Assembly: GCA_038199375.1 (NCBI GenBank)
Contig: JBBPZA010000118.1
Location: 1 to 19,970 of the forward strand
From: JBBPZA01 sp038199375
GTDB taxonomy: Bacteria > Actinomycetota > Thermoleophilia > Solirubrobacterales > Solirubrobacteraceae
Reading direction: 5' to 3'
DNA: 19,970 nt
Below the pieces are notes generated by a model. It made no database searches, was not told the origin of the DNA, and saw only the letters and a program-made list of their open reading frames with translations. The position numbers were made by a program, and so were the translations under genes. Of the stretch, positions 1 through 8,736 are shown piece by piece. Numbering within the stretch: the first letter of the stretch is position 1; every line of letters begins with the position of its first letter.

Positions 1-2878
1 GGGCCTGATGGTCGCGAGCAGTCGTTGTCGGCGCGGGCGGGGTGGGATGCGCAGTTCGCGCCGCCCAAGAGCGTGTCGGTGCTCTGGGCGGTCGGCGACC
101 CCAGCGTCAGCACCGAGGTGGAGCGGGCGATCGACGAGGGGGTGGCGGCGGCGTTTCGTTATCTCCAGGACCACGCGGTGTTCACCCGGGTGGGGGCGGG
201 TGGCGCGCAACGGGTCCGCGGGGACGGGCTGGTCGCGGCGACCTATCGGCATGACACGTCGCGGTCGGGAGATCCGCAGTACCACGTTCATGGCGTCGTC
301 GCGAACCTGACCTATGCGCAGGGGCGCTGGTTGCGCCTTGATGAGCATGCGCTCAACGTGCATCGCGGGGCGGCTGACAGGGTGTTTCAGGCGCAGTTGC
401 GTGCTGAGCTGACCGAGCGACTCGGCCTGGCGTGGGTTGCGGGGCGGACGGAGGGGACGTTCGAGGTTCAGGGTGTTTCGCGGGCGGTGATCGATGAGCA
501 CTCCCAGCGCCGCGCGCAGATCCTCGACCGCGTCGGCGTCGACGCGTCGCCGAACGCCAAGGCGGCCGCCGCGCTGGACACTCGCTCGGCGAAGGCCGCG
601 CCGCAGGATCTCGAGGGGTTGCGGGCGGGGTGGCGGGCGCGGGCGGCCGAGCACGGCCTCGGACGCGAGGAGATCGTTGGGTTGGTCGATCGGGCGGATC
701 GCGCCGTCGCCGCGCCTGCCGCCGAGCTCGGGGACCGTCTGGCCGGCCGGGAGGGCCTGACCAGGGGCCGCTCGATCTTCGAGCGCCGCCACGTCGTCGC
801 CGACCTGGCCGCCGGCGTGCCGGCCGGCGTGCACTACCCGGATCTCGAAGCGGCGGCCCGCGCGTTCCTCGAGCGCGCCGATGTCGAGCTGGTCGAGCCC
901 GCCGAGCAGACGGGCCGGCGGGCGCTCGCGGTGGGTGACCGCTACAGCACCCGCGAGCTGATCGACCTCGAGCGCTCGATGATCGAACGAGCGCAGCGTG
1001 GCATCCACGCCAACGTCGCCCGCGTCGACCGCGAAACAGTCGACCAGGTGCTGGAGGTGCGGCCGGAGCTGGCGGGCGAGCAGGCCGACATGGTCCGCTG
1101 GCTGACGACGTCGGGCCGCCGCATCGATGTCGTGCGCGCCGGCCCCGGTACCGGAAAGACTCACGCATTGGATGCCGCCCGCGCGGCGTGGCAGGGCGCC
1201 GGCCTGCGAGTGCTTGGCACGGCGCTCTCGGCGCGCGCGGCGGGCGAGCTCGAGGCCCACTCGGGGATCCCCAGCGCGACTATCGCCCAGCTACGCGCAG
1301 ACGCCCAACGTGGCCACGGCCTACCCCGCGGGTGCGTTCTCGTCGTTGATGAGGCGGGCATGGTGGGCACCCGCGACCTCGCAGCGCTCGTGCGCGGCGC
1401 CGAGCGGGGCGAGTCCAAGCTCGTGCTGGTCGGCGATACGCGTCAGCTGCCCGAGATCGAGGCCGGCGGCGCCCTACGTTCGCTCGCTGAAAGGCTCGGC
1501 GCGGCCGAGCTGCACCGTATCCGTCGCCAGCAGGAGCCCTGGGACCGCGAAGCCATCGGAGCTTTCCACCGCGGCGACCATGACCGTTGGCTGGGCGCCC
1601 AAATCGAACACGGCCGGGTGACGGTTAGCGCGACCGCGCCCCAGGCGCAGCGCGCTGTGGTCGACGGGTGGTTCGCCGATGCCCGCGAGCGGGGGATGGA
1701 GGCGACGGTCATGTTGGCCGACCGTCGCGAGACGGTGCGTGACCTCAATCGTCTGGCCCGCGAGCGATTACGCGACCACGGCCAGCTCGGCCAGCGCGAG
1801 CTCCACGCGGCCGGCCGCGCGTTTTGCGGAGGGCGAACGGGTGCTGGCGCTGCGAAACCACCGCGGCCTCGGACTCCGCAACGGCGACCGTGCCGCCGTC
1901 GTCGAGGTGGCAGACGACCGCACGCTCACCGTGCGCCTCGACCGCAACGACCAGCGAGACGTGCGCATCCCGACCGACTATCTCGAGGCCGGCCACCTCG
2001 ACCACGGCTACGCCGCCACCGTCCACAAGACCCAAGGCGCCACTATCGACACCGTCCACTACCTCGGCTCCGACCACACCTCACAGGAGGCGGCGCTGGT
2101 CGCCGGGTCCCGCCACCGCCATGACTTCCGCCTCTACGTCGTCGACGCTGAGTTGCCCGGACCGACGTCACCGGACCGCGGCGCTCATCCTCGGTGGCGA
2201 CAGGAGCTCGAGCGGCGCCTCGGTCGCAGTCGCGCCAAGGAGTTCGCGATAGCTGTCCAGCAGCGCGCGAGCCGGCTGCGCGACCGATCCACCGCAGAGC
2301 TGCGCCAGGAAGCCGACCAGCTCGGTCCTGCGCTTGAGCGCTATGCCAACGAAGCGCAGGACGTCGACTACGCCCGAGGCCAGATCCAGCGCGCCCATCA
2401 GGCAGCGACGGCCGCGCACCAGAACGCCAAGGTCACCGGCGACCGGCGCGACCGCCGCCACGCACGAGCGCTCGACCAGGCCGCTCGCGAGCACGCCGCC
2501 CAACGTCCAAGGATCGACGCCGCCGAGCAGGCTCTCGAGGACCGCTACGGGCCCGCCGCGCGCGAGCACGCCGCCCGCCAAGCCGAACTCGAGCGCCGCA
2601 ACCTCAACCCCCACGCAGAACGCGCCATCGCCGCCCGCCACGACCCCGACCTCCAGGCCGCGCTCGAAGACCAACACGGCCCCAGACCACCCGGCCTCGC
2701 CGAACGCCACGCCTGGGACACCACCGCCGCCCGCGCGCTCAGAAGCCCCGGGCTCCCCACGGCCCCCGGCCCCGAGCCCGACGCCCCCGACGCGACTCCT
2801 ACCCGCGAGTGGGCGCTGCCCGAGCCGCCCGAACTACCCGTCCCCGAGCCCGACGTGGGCTTTGACTTCGGCCTCTAG
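1..2878 (+). CDS. MobF-type conjugative relaxase/helicase (TraA/TrwC-like), 5'-partial and frameshifted
   Basis: This family nicks plasmid or integrative-element DNA at oriT and unwinds it for conjugative transfer. The frame is open from base 1, so the N-terminus with the catalytic tyrosines lies outside the window. Visible in order (numbered from base 1): the conserved APPKSVSVLWA stretch; the metal-binding motif PQYHVHGVVAN with His95 and His97; Walker A GPGTGKT at 381-387; Walker B VVDEAG around Asp450; LVGDTRQLP; and, after the frameshift, the C-terminal helicase motif YAATVHKTQGAT. Reading moves from frame 1 to frame 2 at a run of four T (1822-1825); removing one T joins AGRAF directly to AEGERVLALRN. 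The tail is rich in Arg, Ala and Glu, probably helical, with a Pro/Glu-rich end. It lies just upstream of xis and int, as in an integrative mobile element. The family is clear; whether the frameshift is real or a sequencing error is not. Confidence 0.88.
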
Positions 2879-2900
2879 CGCCACCCCATGAGCCCCGAAC

Positions 2901-3206
2901 ATGTCCGGACCGCAAAAGGGGGTGCAGATCGAGGCCCCGATGCCCTCTAAGCACCTAGAGCCTATGCCCAACGCCTCCCAACACATCCATCGCGACCCCC
3001 TCGACCCACCGCCCCCAGGTACAAACGGGGTTCGCGAGCTGCTTGCCGCAGAAGAAGTCGCCCAGCTCCTCGGCATGAGTCTTGACTGGGTCTACGCGCA
3101 GACCCGCAAGGGTCGCATCCCACACATCCGGCTCGGGCGCTCCGTCCGCTACCGCCGGCAAGCCATCTTCGACTGGCTTGAGAAGAAGGAACAACACATC
3201 GTCTAG
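2901..3206 (+). CDS. Excisionase-like MerR/HTH_17 DNA-binding protein
   Basis: A small protein of up to 101 residues. Its second half is a classic excisionase-type winged helix: LLAAEEVAQLLGMSLDWVYA followed by RKGRIPHIRLGRSVRYRR and IFDWLEKKE. Proteins of this family bind near attachment sites and steer a tyrosine integrase toward excision. The first 45 or so residues are Pro-rich and probably disordered. The start is uncertain: ATG 2901 is the first in frame, while ATG 2940 follows a GAGG at suitable spacing and removes part of the low-complexity N-terminus. It sits between the relaxase and the integrase on the same strand, the usual place for a recombination directionality factor. The fold is clear; the excisionase role is inferred from context. 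Confidence 0.85.
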   Translation: MSGPQKGVQIEAPMPSKHLEPMPNASQHIHRDPLDPPPPGTNGVRELLAAEEVAQLLGMSLDWVYAQTRKGRIPHIRLGRSVRYRRQAIFDWLEKKEQHIV

Positions 3207-3348
3207 GGAGCTCTGTCCCGTTCCAAGAACCACGGCACGGGAGGGCTGCCATGACGCGCAAGTATGTTCACGTACCGAGGCTCGAGAGCAAGAGAGCATC
3301 CGAGTAGCGAATACCGTCGATCGAGTTAGTGGGGATGAGGGGGAGGCG

Positions 3349-4554
3349 ATGGCGAAGCGCAGCTACGGGACGGGCCACCTACACGAGAAGCACGGCTCCT
3401 GGTACGGCCAGGGCCGTCGTTCGGACGGCAGCCAGTTCAACCGCAAGCTCGGCCCAGGAGGGCGCAATGGTCTAAGCAAGAAGGAGGCCGAAAGGGCGCT
3501 CCGAGCGATTCTCGCGGACGAGTCCGCGTCAATCCGGGCGACCGCCCGGACATCGGTCGAGGACCTCGGTAGTCGCCTCATCGTGCGACTCGAGGCGCGC
3601 GGACGTAAGACTTCACACGTCAGGGGCGCTCGCAGCCACCTGCGCGTGCATATCGAGCCCTACTTCGTCCGCCAGGAACTCGCCGTCGAGCAGGTCGACG
3701 AGACCGAAGTCGCACGCTTCGTCGCCATCCTGCGCCGCCGCGGCTTAAACCCCAAGACCGTCCACAACATCGTGGCGACGCTGCACGCGATGTTCGCGCT
3801 CGCAGTCCGGGACAAGCTCGTCGTAGCCAATCCGGTGGACCTCAGCGCAGTCCCGGCCTCCTCGAACTCCAGTCGCAGGATTCGGTTCCTGACTCTGGCC
3901 GAGCTCGAGGCGCTCCTCCGCGCCGAGCCAGACCCGATGACGGACTGGTGGCCGCGCGACCGGAGCATGTGGCTGGTCGCCGCGATGACCGGCCTGCGCC
4001 TAGGCGAGCTGCTCGGACTGCGCTGGTGCGACGTCGATTGGACCGCCATGCGGCTGCGCGTGAGCGAGAACATGGTCCACGGTGAGTCAGCGACCCCGAA
4101 GTCCGGCAAGAGCCGCAGTGTCCCGATGACTGATCGCGTGGGCCGCGAGCTAGAGCTCCATTTCCAGCGATGCCTCGACTTCCAGGCCGACGAAGAGCTC
4201 GTCTTCGGTCGACTCGACGGCGGGCGCCAGCTGCCGGCCGCGCCGCTTAAGCGCTTCAAGCGCGCGCTGAAGCGAGCCGGCCTGGCCAGTACCCACGTAA
4301 TCCACGATCTGCGTCACACCTTCGGGACGACGTGCGCGGCATCGGGAATCTCGATGCGCACGGTCCAGGAATGGATGGGCCACGCCGACTTCCAGACGAC
4401 ATTGATCTACGCGGCTTATGCCCCGGCGACACATGAGCGCGAGTGGATCGGACGCGCCTTCGCCGAATACGACACTGCGGAAGGGCGGGAAGCAAATGGA
4501 AAGCAATCTCCCGCCAACTCAGACCAAGAGGAACAGCGTGGAACCGCCCGCTAA
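3349..4554 (+). CDS. Tyrosine recombinase/integrase of an integrative element
   Basis: A site-specific recombinase of 401 residues, the normal size for actinobacterial phage or ICE integrases. Catalytic residues visible: Arg217 in MTGLRLGELLGL, a Lys in the hairpin TPKSGKSRSVPM, HDLRHTF with His319 and Arg322, His345 in MGHADFQTT, and the nucleophile Tyr354 in LIYAAYAP, nine residues after His345 as in XerC/D. Residues 1-60 resemble an AP2-like arm-type DNA-binding region (GSWYGQGRRSDG), and about 65-170 form the core-binding SAM-like domain. ATG 3349 was chosen because AGGGGGAGG lies just upstream; the frame is open further 5' but that part is not integrase-like. It ends about 30 bases before a tRNA-Gly 3' fragment, so that tRNA gene is probably its target. 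All catalytic residues are present, so it should be active. Confidence 0.95.
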   Translation: MAKRSYGTGHLHEKHGSWYGQGRRSDGSQFNRKLGPGGRNGLSKKEAERALRAILADESASIRATARTSVEDLGSRLIVRLEARGRKTSHVRGARSHLRVHIEPYFVRQELAVEQVDETEVARFVAILRRRGLNPKTVHNIVATLHAMFALAVRDKLVVANPVDLSAVPASSNSSRRIRFLTLAELEALLRAEPDPMTDWWPRDRSMWLVAAMTGLRLGELLGLRWCDVDWTAMRLRVSENMVHGESATPKSGKSRSVPMTDRVGRELELHFQRCLDFQADEELVFGRLDGGRQLPAAPLKRFKRALKRAGLASTHVIHDLRHTFGTTCAASGISMRTVQEWMGHADFQTTLIYAAYAPATHEREWIGRAFAEYDTAEGREANGKQSPANSDQEEQRGTAR

Positions 4555-4585
4555 AGCGAAATAACGAGTCCAGCCCCCCTCAGTG

Positions 4586-4611
4586 GTTGGGTTCGATTCC
4601 CGTATCCCGCT
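4586..4611 (+). other. Probable attachment site: 3' end of a tRNA-Gly gene
   Basis: Bases 4591-4611 read as a tRNA 3' end: G53, T-loop TTCGATT, CCCG of the T-stem, acceptor strand ATCCCGC (4604-4610) and T4611 as discriminator. U73 is characteristic of bacterial tRNA-Gly, whose genes end like CCCGCTCCA; here TCA replaces CCA. The five bases before the T-loop pair imperfectly (T-T at the outermost pair) and no D-arm or anticodon arm lies upstream, so only a fragment is present. Position directly after the integrase fits an att site. Which end carries the intact tRNA cannot be told from this window. Confidence 0.7.
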
Positions 4612-4619
4612 TCAGCGGG
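4606..4619 (+). repeat. Short inverted repeat at the element boundary
   Basis: CCCGC, then TTCA, then GCGGG: a perfect 5-bp stem with a 4-base loop. The left arm is part of the tRNA-Gly acceptor strand. It could be a weak terminator for the integrase transcript or a recombinase-related structure. No T-run follows. Confidence 0.4.
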
Positions 4620-4858
4620 TTTATGACCGCTCCCCAACCTTGCCTTCTTGCGGCCAGTTCACCATGCAGGGCCGTTTCTCCGATTCGACCCCGAACCTCA
4701 CCGAGAGCGGGAACGTCTGATCGACGCCGATACACCGCGAATCGCCGCGATGACGCGCACGCTGGGCCCAGAGCGGGTGCCGCCCGGCTTAGCGCTCGTG
4801 GCCAGTCGCGGCGCCCTTCGTGCTCGGGCTCATCGCCAAAGCGGGCGTCTCGGCGCTC
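4620..4858. other. Intergenic flank with no recognised gene
   Basis: Between the attachment site and the hydrolase promoter I see no protein I recognise on either strand. Short open frames exist but lack family motifs and convincing starts. Together with the att site this makes about 317 bases without a gene. Confidence 0.5.
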
Positions 4859-4864
4859 TAGACT
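4859..4864 (+). promoter_or_regulatory. Likely -10 element for a leaderless hydrolase transcript
   Basis: TAGACT matches the actinobacterial -10 pattern TANNNT and lies 7 bases before the GTG at 4872, with no Shine-Dalgarno between. Transcription would start at or next to the start codon. No clear -35 is seen. Confidence 0.5.
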
Positions 4865-4871
4865 CGGAGCG

Positions 4872-5834
4872 GTGGAGGTCAGGCTTCTGAGGTCAGTCGC
4901 GCTGCCGGGTCTCGCCGCCGGCGCGTGGTGGCTGATCAGACACAGATCCTCGCCGGCCGTGCGAGCGTGGCGTCCAGGCCGGGGGGAGCGCTATGAGGCG
5001 GGTGAGCTTTCGGTGCGGATGTTCGGAAAGGGCGAGCGCGCCGTCGTCCTCCTTCACGGGATCACCGCTTCGGGCGACGTCTACGGCGCCGGGTGGGAAG
5101 GGCTCGCCTCCACCGGCCGCGTCGTGGTTCCCGACCTGCTGGGCTTCGGGCGCTCGCTGGACGAGCGCCGGGGCGACTTCTCGCTGGACGCGCACCTCGC
5201 CGCGCTGGACGGCATGCTGGCCGTACTGAGCCTCGACTCGACCCCGGTCACCGTCGTCGGCCACTCGCTCGGGGCTCTGCTCGCCTTGCACTGGGCGGCT
5301 CGCGGCGAGCGCGTCGAGAAGGTCGTCGCCTTCTGCGCTCCGCTCTATCGCGACCCCGCGGAGGCCGACGCGCGCATCCGCGCGATCGGCCCGCTGGAGC
5401 GCCTCTTCGCGCTGGAGGGGCCGGCCGCCGCCGCGGCCTGCGCCTGGATGTGTGAGCACCGCAGCACGGCTCAGTGGCTGTCCGTGGCGCTGGAGCCGCG
5501 CTGGCCGGTGCCGATTGCCCGGATGGGCGTCCGCCACACATGGCCGTCTTACCTGGGGGCGATGAACGGAGTCATCCGCCGCGGCGGATGGGAGAGCTCA
5601 CTGACCACGCTCGAGGCTGCCGGGACTCCCGTCGTGCTCGCCGAAGGCGTCCGCGACCCCGTTCCCGTCCCCGGCCGGGCGGCGGCCCTGGCGACGCTCC
5701 ACGCCAATGTCGACTACGTGCAGCATCCAACCGCCGACCACGAGCTGCCGATCACCGATCCCGAGTGGTGCGTCCGCCTCGCTCGTGGCGCGGTGCCGGC
5801 AGCGCGGGCGTCCCCGCGTGATCGCTCGGGTTAA
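4872..5834 (+). CDS. Alpha/beta-fold hydrolase
   Basis: A 320-residue alpha/beta hydrolase. Visible: an N-terminal hydrophobic segment (LLRSVALPGLAAGAWWLI) that may anchor it to the membrane; oxyanion-hole motif LLHGITASG with His62-Gly63; nucleophile elbow VVGHSLGAL with Ser132; acid Asp262 in EGVRDPVPVPG; and catalytic His290 in ADHELPITDP. The triad is complete, so it should be an active esterase, lipase or C-C bond hydrolase; the substrate cannot be read from sequence. GTG 4872 was chosen because TAGACT lies 7 bases upstream (leaderless pattern) and protein-like sequence begins there; the frame is open upstream across the att site but that part looks non-coding. It is the first gene outside the mobile element and has no obvious operon partner. 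Confidence 0.88.
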   Translation: MEVRLLRSVALPGLAAGAWWLIRHRSSPAVRAWRPGRGERYEAGELSVRMFGKGERAVVLLHGITASGDVYGAGWEGLASTGRVVVPDLLGFGRSLDERRGDFSLDAHLAALDGMLAVLSLDSTPVTVVGHSLGALLALHWAARGERVEKVVAFCAPLYRDPAEADARIRAIGPLERLFALEGPAAAAACAWMCEHRSTAQWLSVALEPRWPVPIARMGVRHTWPSYLGAMNGVIRRGGWESSLTTLEAAGTPVVLAEGVRDPVPVPGRAAALATLHANVDYVQHPTADHELPITDPEWCVRLARGAVPAARASPRDRSG

Positions 5835-5882
5835 GTACGGGTGTGGCCCCGCAGTACGCGCGGATGGCTCTGAGGGAGGGCG

Positions 5883-6140
5883 ATGGGAGGATGGGGTCAA
5901 CGTGTCCGAGCGCGCCCGAAACCCCAGAGGCGCCGCCACCCCACGCGCGACCTCAGCCGCCGGCTGCCGCTGGTCAAGTGGCTCCTGGCCATCCGCACTA
6001 CCTCGTGCTCCTCTTCCTCTACCTCGGGCGCTCTTCGTCGTCGTCTTTCCGTGTTCGCGATCCTCTTCACGGGCCGCTTCCCGCGCGGCGCGTTCGAGTA
6101 CCTGGTCGGGGTCGGGACGATCGAGATCGAGCCGGAATAG
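5883..6140 (+). pseudogene. Degenerate DUF4389 membrane-protein gene
   Basis: DUF4389 proteins are small membrane proteins with a signature like LPLVKWLLAIPHY...FAILFTGRFPRG. Here LPLVKWLLAI is in frame 3 (5964-5993), PHYLVLLFLYLG in frame 2 (to 6028), ALFVVVF in frame 1 (to 6048), and VFAILFTGRFPRGAFEYLVGV again in frame 3. Each step equals one missing base, at 5993-5994, 6026-6028 and 6048-6050. The three losses sum to one codon, so frame 3 stays open but its middle is scrambled (RTTSCSSSSTSG) and the membrane helix is lost. The N-terminus is short and the tail ends early in GTIEIEPE where the family normally continues. Either a real pseudogene or a cluster of homopolymer sequencing errors. 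Confidence 0.7.
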
Positions 6141-6143
6141 GCT
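6138..6143 (+). promoter_or_regulatory. Likely -10 element for a leaderless oxidoreductase transcript
   Basis: TAGGCT fits TANNNT and lies 9 bases before ATG 6153, with no Shine-Dalgarno in between. It overlaps the stop codon of the DUF4389 remnant. Confidence 0.45.
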
Positions 6144-6152
6144 TCGCGCACC

Positions 6153-7445
6153 ATGGCGTCAGAACCCGCAGTCACGCGCCGGCGAGTGCTCATCGCCGGC
6201 GGCGGCGTTGCCGGCCTCGAGCTCATGCTCGCCCTGCGCGATCTCGCGCGCGACCAGGTCGAGGTCACCGTGCTCTCCGCGGACGAGGAGCTCGTCTACC
6301 GGCCGCTGTCGGTCGCCGAGCCCTTCGAGCTCGGTGCGGTCCGACGCTACTCGGCAGCCGCCCTCTGCGAGCAGCACGGGGCGACGTTCGCTCTGGGCCG
6401 CCTGCGCAGCGTGGACGTCGACCGGCGCCTTGCCGTCACCGATGCCGGCGACCAGCGCTACGACGAGCTCGTGGTGGCGCTCGGCGCCGATCGGCTATCG
6501 GTCTTTCCCGACGCGCTGACCTTCATCGACCAGCGCAGCACCCCCGGGTACCGTGAGCTCCTCGACCACGTCGCAGACGGCAGCGTTGGCAGCATCGCCT
6601 TCCTGGTGCCGCCCGGCGTCGTGTGGCCGTTCCCGCTCTACGAGCTCGCGCTCATGACCAGCGCCTTCGCGGCCGACCGAGGCCGTACGGTGAAGCTCAG
6701 GCTCGCGACGCCCGCGTCCGCGCCGCTCGCTCTCTTCGGCGACCGCGCGCGTGACGCGATGAACGAGCTGTTGACCGAGCGCGGCATCGAGGTCCACGCC
6801 GGCTACGACGTCCGTACCACCGGAGACGGACGGGTCCTGCTCGAGCCCAACGGCCCGAGCCTCCAGCCCGATCGCCTGGTCGCGCTGCCGCGGCTCGCGG
6901 GGCCGCGCGTGGGAGGCCTGCCCCACGACGCCGACCGGTTCATTCCCGTCGACGATCGCGGACGTGTCGAGGGCGCCGACGGCGTGTGGGCGGCCGGCGA
7001 CTGCACGACGTTTCCGATCAAGCAGGGTGGCATTGCCGCCCAGCAGGCCGACACGGTGGCCGCGGCGATCGCCGCGCAGGCGGGTGCGGACGTCGAGGCC
7101 CTCCCGTTCCGACCCGTCATGCGGGGGATGCTCCTCACCGGCCGTGCGCCCACCTGGCTGCGCGCCTCGATCGCCGACGGCCGGGCGGCAGACTCGGTCA
7201 CCACCGGCAACGCCCTGTGGTGGCCCCCGTCCAAGATCGCCGGCAAACGCCTCGCGCCCGCCCTCGGCGCGGCTGATGCTGATGCGGCCGCAGAGCACTC
7301 CGAGGGCGGCGTGAGCGTCGAGGTCGAGCTCCAGGCACGTCCGGCGGAGGCGCCCGGCCTGGAACGCCGCACGATCCTGGCCCACGTCCGAGGCGAGCCC
7401 AAGCCCCGCCTCCTCGACTTCGAACCGGGCGGGCACGGACTGTAA
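6153..7445 (+). CDS. FAD/NAD(P)-dependent oxidoreductase (NDH-2 / sulfide:quinone reductase-like)
   Basis: A 430-residue two-dinucleotide-domain flavoprotein. The N-terminal FAD Rossmann motif is VLIAGGGVAGLELMLAL (about residues 11-27), followed by VTVLSADEELVYRPL, typical of the NDH-2/SQR group. The second FAD-binding motif is VWAAGDCTTFPIKQGGIAAQQAD around Asp283. The middle (about 145-235) should be the NAD(P)/substrate domain, but its glycine motif is weak (SIAFLVPPGVVWPFPLYELAL), which fits SQR-like or quinone-linked members. The redox cysteines of classical SQR are not present, so sulfide oxidation is unlikely. The last 40 or so residues are charged and variable. ATG 6153 follows TAGGCT by 9 bases and starts just before the flavin motif. 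The flavoprotein fold is certain; the electron donor and acceptor are not known. Confidence 0.85.
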   Translation: MASEPAVTRRRVLIAGGGVAGLELMLALRDLARDQVEVTVLSADEELVYRPLSVAEPFELGAVRRYSAAALCEQHGATFALGRLRSVDVDRRLAVTDAGDQRYDELVVALGADRLSVFPDALTFIDQRSTPGYRELLDHVADGSVGSIAFLVPPGVVWPFPLYELALMTSAFAADRGRTVKLRLATPASAPLALFGDRARDAMNELLTERGIEVHAGYDVRTTGDGRVLLEPNGPSLQPDRLVALPRLAGPRVGGLPHDADRFIPVDDRGRVEGADGVWAAGDCTTFPIKQGGIAAQQADTVAAAIAAQAGADVEALPFRPVMRGMLLTGRAPTWLRASIADGRAADSVTTGNALWWPPSKIAGKRLAPALGAADADAAAEHSEGGVSVEVELQARPAEAPGLERRTILAHVRGEPKPRLLDFEPGGHGL

Positions 7446-7474
7446 GGAAGGGTCGCCGGGACAAGGCGGCTCGC

Positions 7475-7489
7475 TCAGAGATGCTCTGA
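7475..7489. terminator. Small hairpin downstream of the oxidoreductase
   Basis: TCAGAG, ATG, CTCTGA: a perfect 6-bp stem with a 3-base loop, 30 bases after the stop codon. There is no T-run, so termination is only a guess. Confidence 0.3.
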
Positions 7490-7534
7490 AACGCGACCAC
7501 CCGCACGACGACGATCGGCCGGCCGATCTCCTAC

Positions 7535-7777
<243 letters not shown>

Positions 7778-7786
7778 CCAGTTCAC

Positions 7787-8736
7787 CCCCTGTCGTACGT
7801 ATACCCGCTACGACCTACCGCTAGACACGGTGGCATGATCATCGCCGAGACCCTTGGATGACTTCCGCGGCTCGCCGCGAGGCCGTCGACATCATCCTTC
7901 AACCGCTACCTCTCTGCTCGCCGGAGTTCGCCGGCAGCCACGAGCAGACCGCCTGGAAGCTCGCCGAACGACTGACTCCGAGCACCTCTCAGTCGGCATC
8001 GAGGCGCCGCACCCAGTCTTCGGTGCTCGCCCTGTCGAGCCTTTCCTGCCGCTTGAGCCTGCGCCTACGCCGGCTCGGCCCACCGGGGAGCCGGCGGGAG
8101 GCAGAGTGCATCGAAGGATTTCGCGAAGGCGCTCCTCCCGCCGGGTCTGCACAGGGCGCGCGGCCGCTCCCGGGCCAGAAAAGCCCAAAGCACGACCGAA
8201 CCGTCCGGACAGCAGCGAGGCGGCCGGTCCGCAGCAGGGAAAGGCTGACGCCCTTGAGGTCCAATGCCATGTCAGCGAGATGATTTCTCGCCGCACGAGG
8301 CACGGCCCCGAAGAGAATGACTCGTCCGTTGACCATGCGGAGCTGCCGTCGCCTGACAGGCTCCGCCCGGCGGATATCGGGTGGGCCTGTGCGCCCGGTC
8401 ACACTGAGCATTCCTCCCGGCCGCTTGACTGATCTCCAAGGATTCGGTGCCCCATCGGCTACCGAACCCTTCAGTCCTCGCGTTTTCCAGGGCTGGCGAT
8501 GATGAGGTCTTGGCCGCAGCTCCTCGCTGTCGCCCAAGCGCGCCCGGATTGAAGGCGGCGCGGTCTGGTGGTCGGGGCCTTCGCCAATGTCCTGCCTAGA
8601 CGTCAGCCAGAACCCTCGGGGTTCGAGGCAAAACGCTGGGGGTCGAGGGCCTTCCCATTCGGGTGCACGGAGCCTAAAGTCCGTCGCGGAGTCCGGGCAC
8701 CCGCTCGGAGGGGCAAAACGGGAGGTATCTCTACCC
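7787..8736. other. Long stretch without recognisable gene
   Basis: About 950 bases. Open frames run on both strands, but they lack the strong third-position GC bias of neighbouring genes and show no domain I recognise. One minus-strand frame ends in LDRASTEDWVRRLDAD (stop near 7989), which reads like the tail of a real protein, but nothing upstream of it is convincing. A short palindrome GAACCC-TCG-GGGTTC lies at 8610-8624. Decayed genes or a long regulatory region are both possible. Confidence 0.5.

Noticed and set aside
3082..3348. Longer N-terminus for the integrase
   Set aside because: The added part overlaps the excisionase gene out of frame and has no integrase similarity; a strong ribosome binding site precedes ATG 3349.
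4591..4611. A complete tRNA-Gly gene
   Set aside because: Only the T-arm and acceptor 3' strand are present; upstream bases belong to the integrase gene and its short trailer, with no D-arm or anticodon arm.
8610..8624. GAACCC-TCG-GGGTTC as a tRNA T-arm or SOS box
   Set aside because: No acceptor or anticodon arm surrounds it, and the spacer is 3 bases rather than the 4 of a LexA box.
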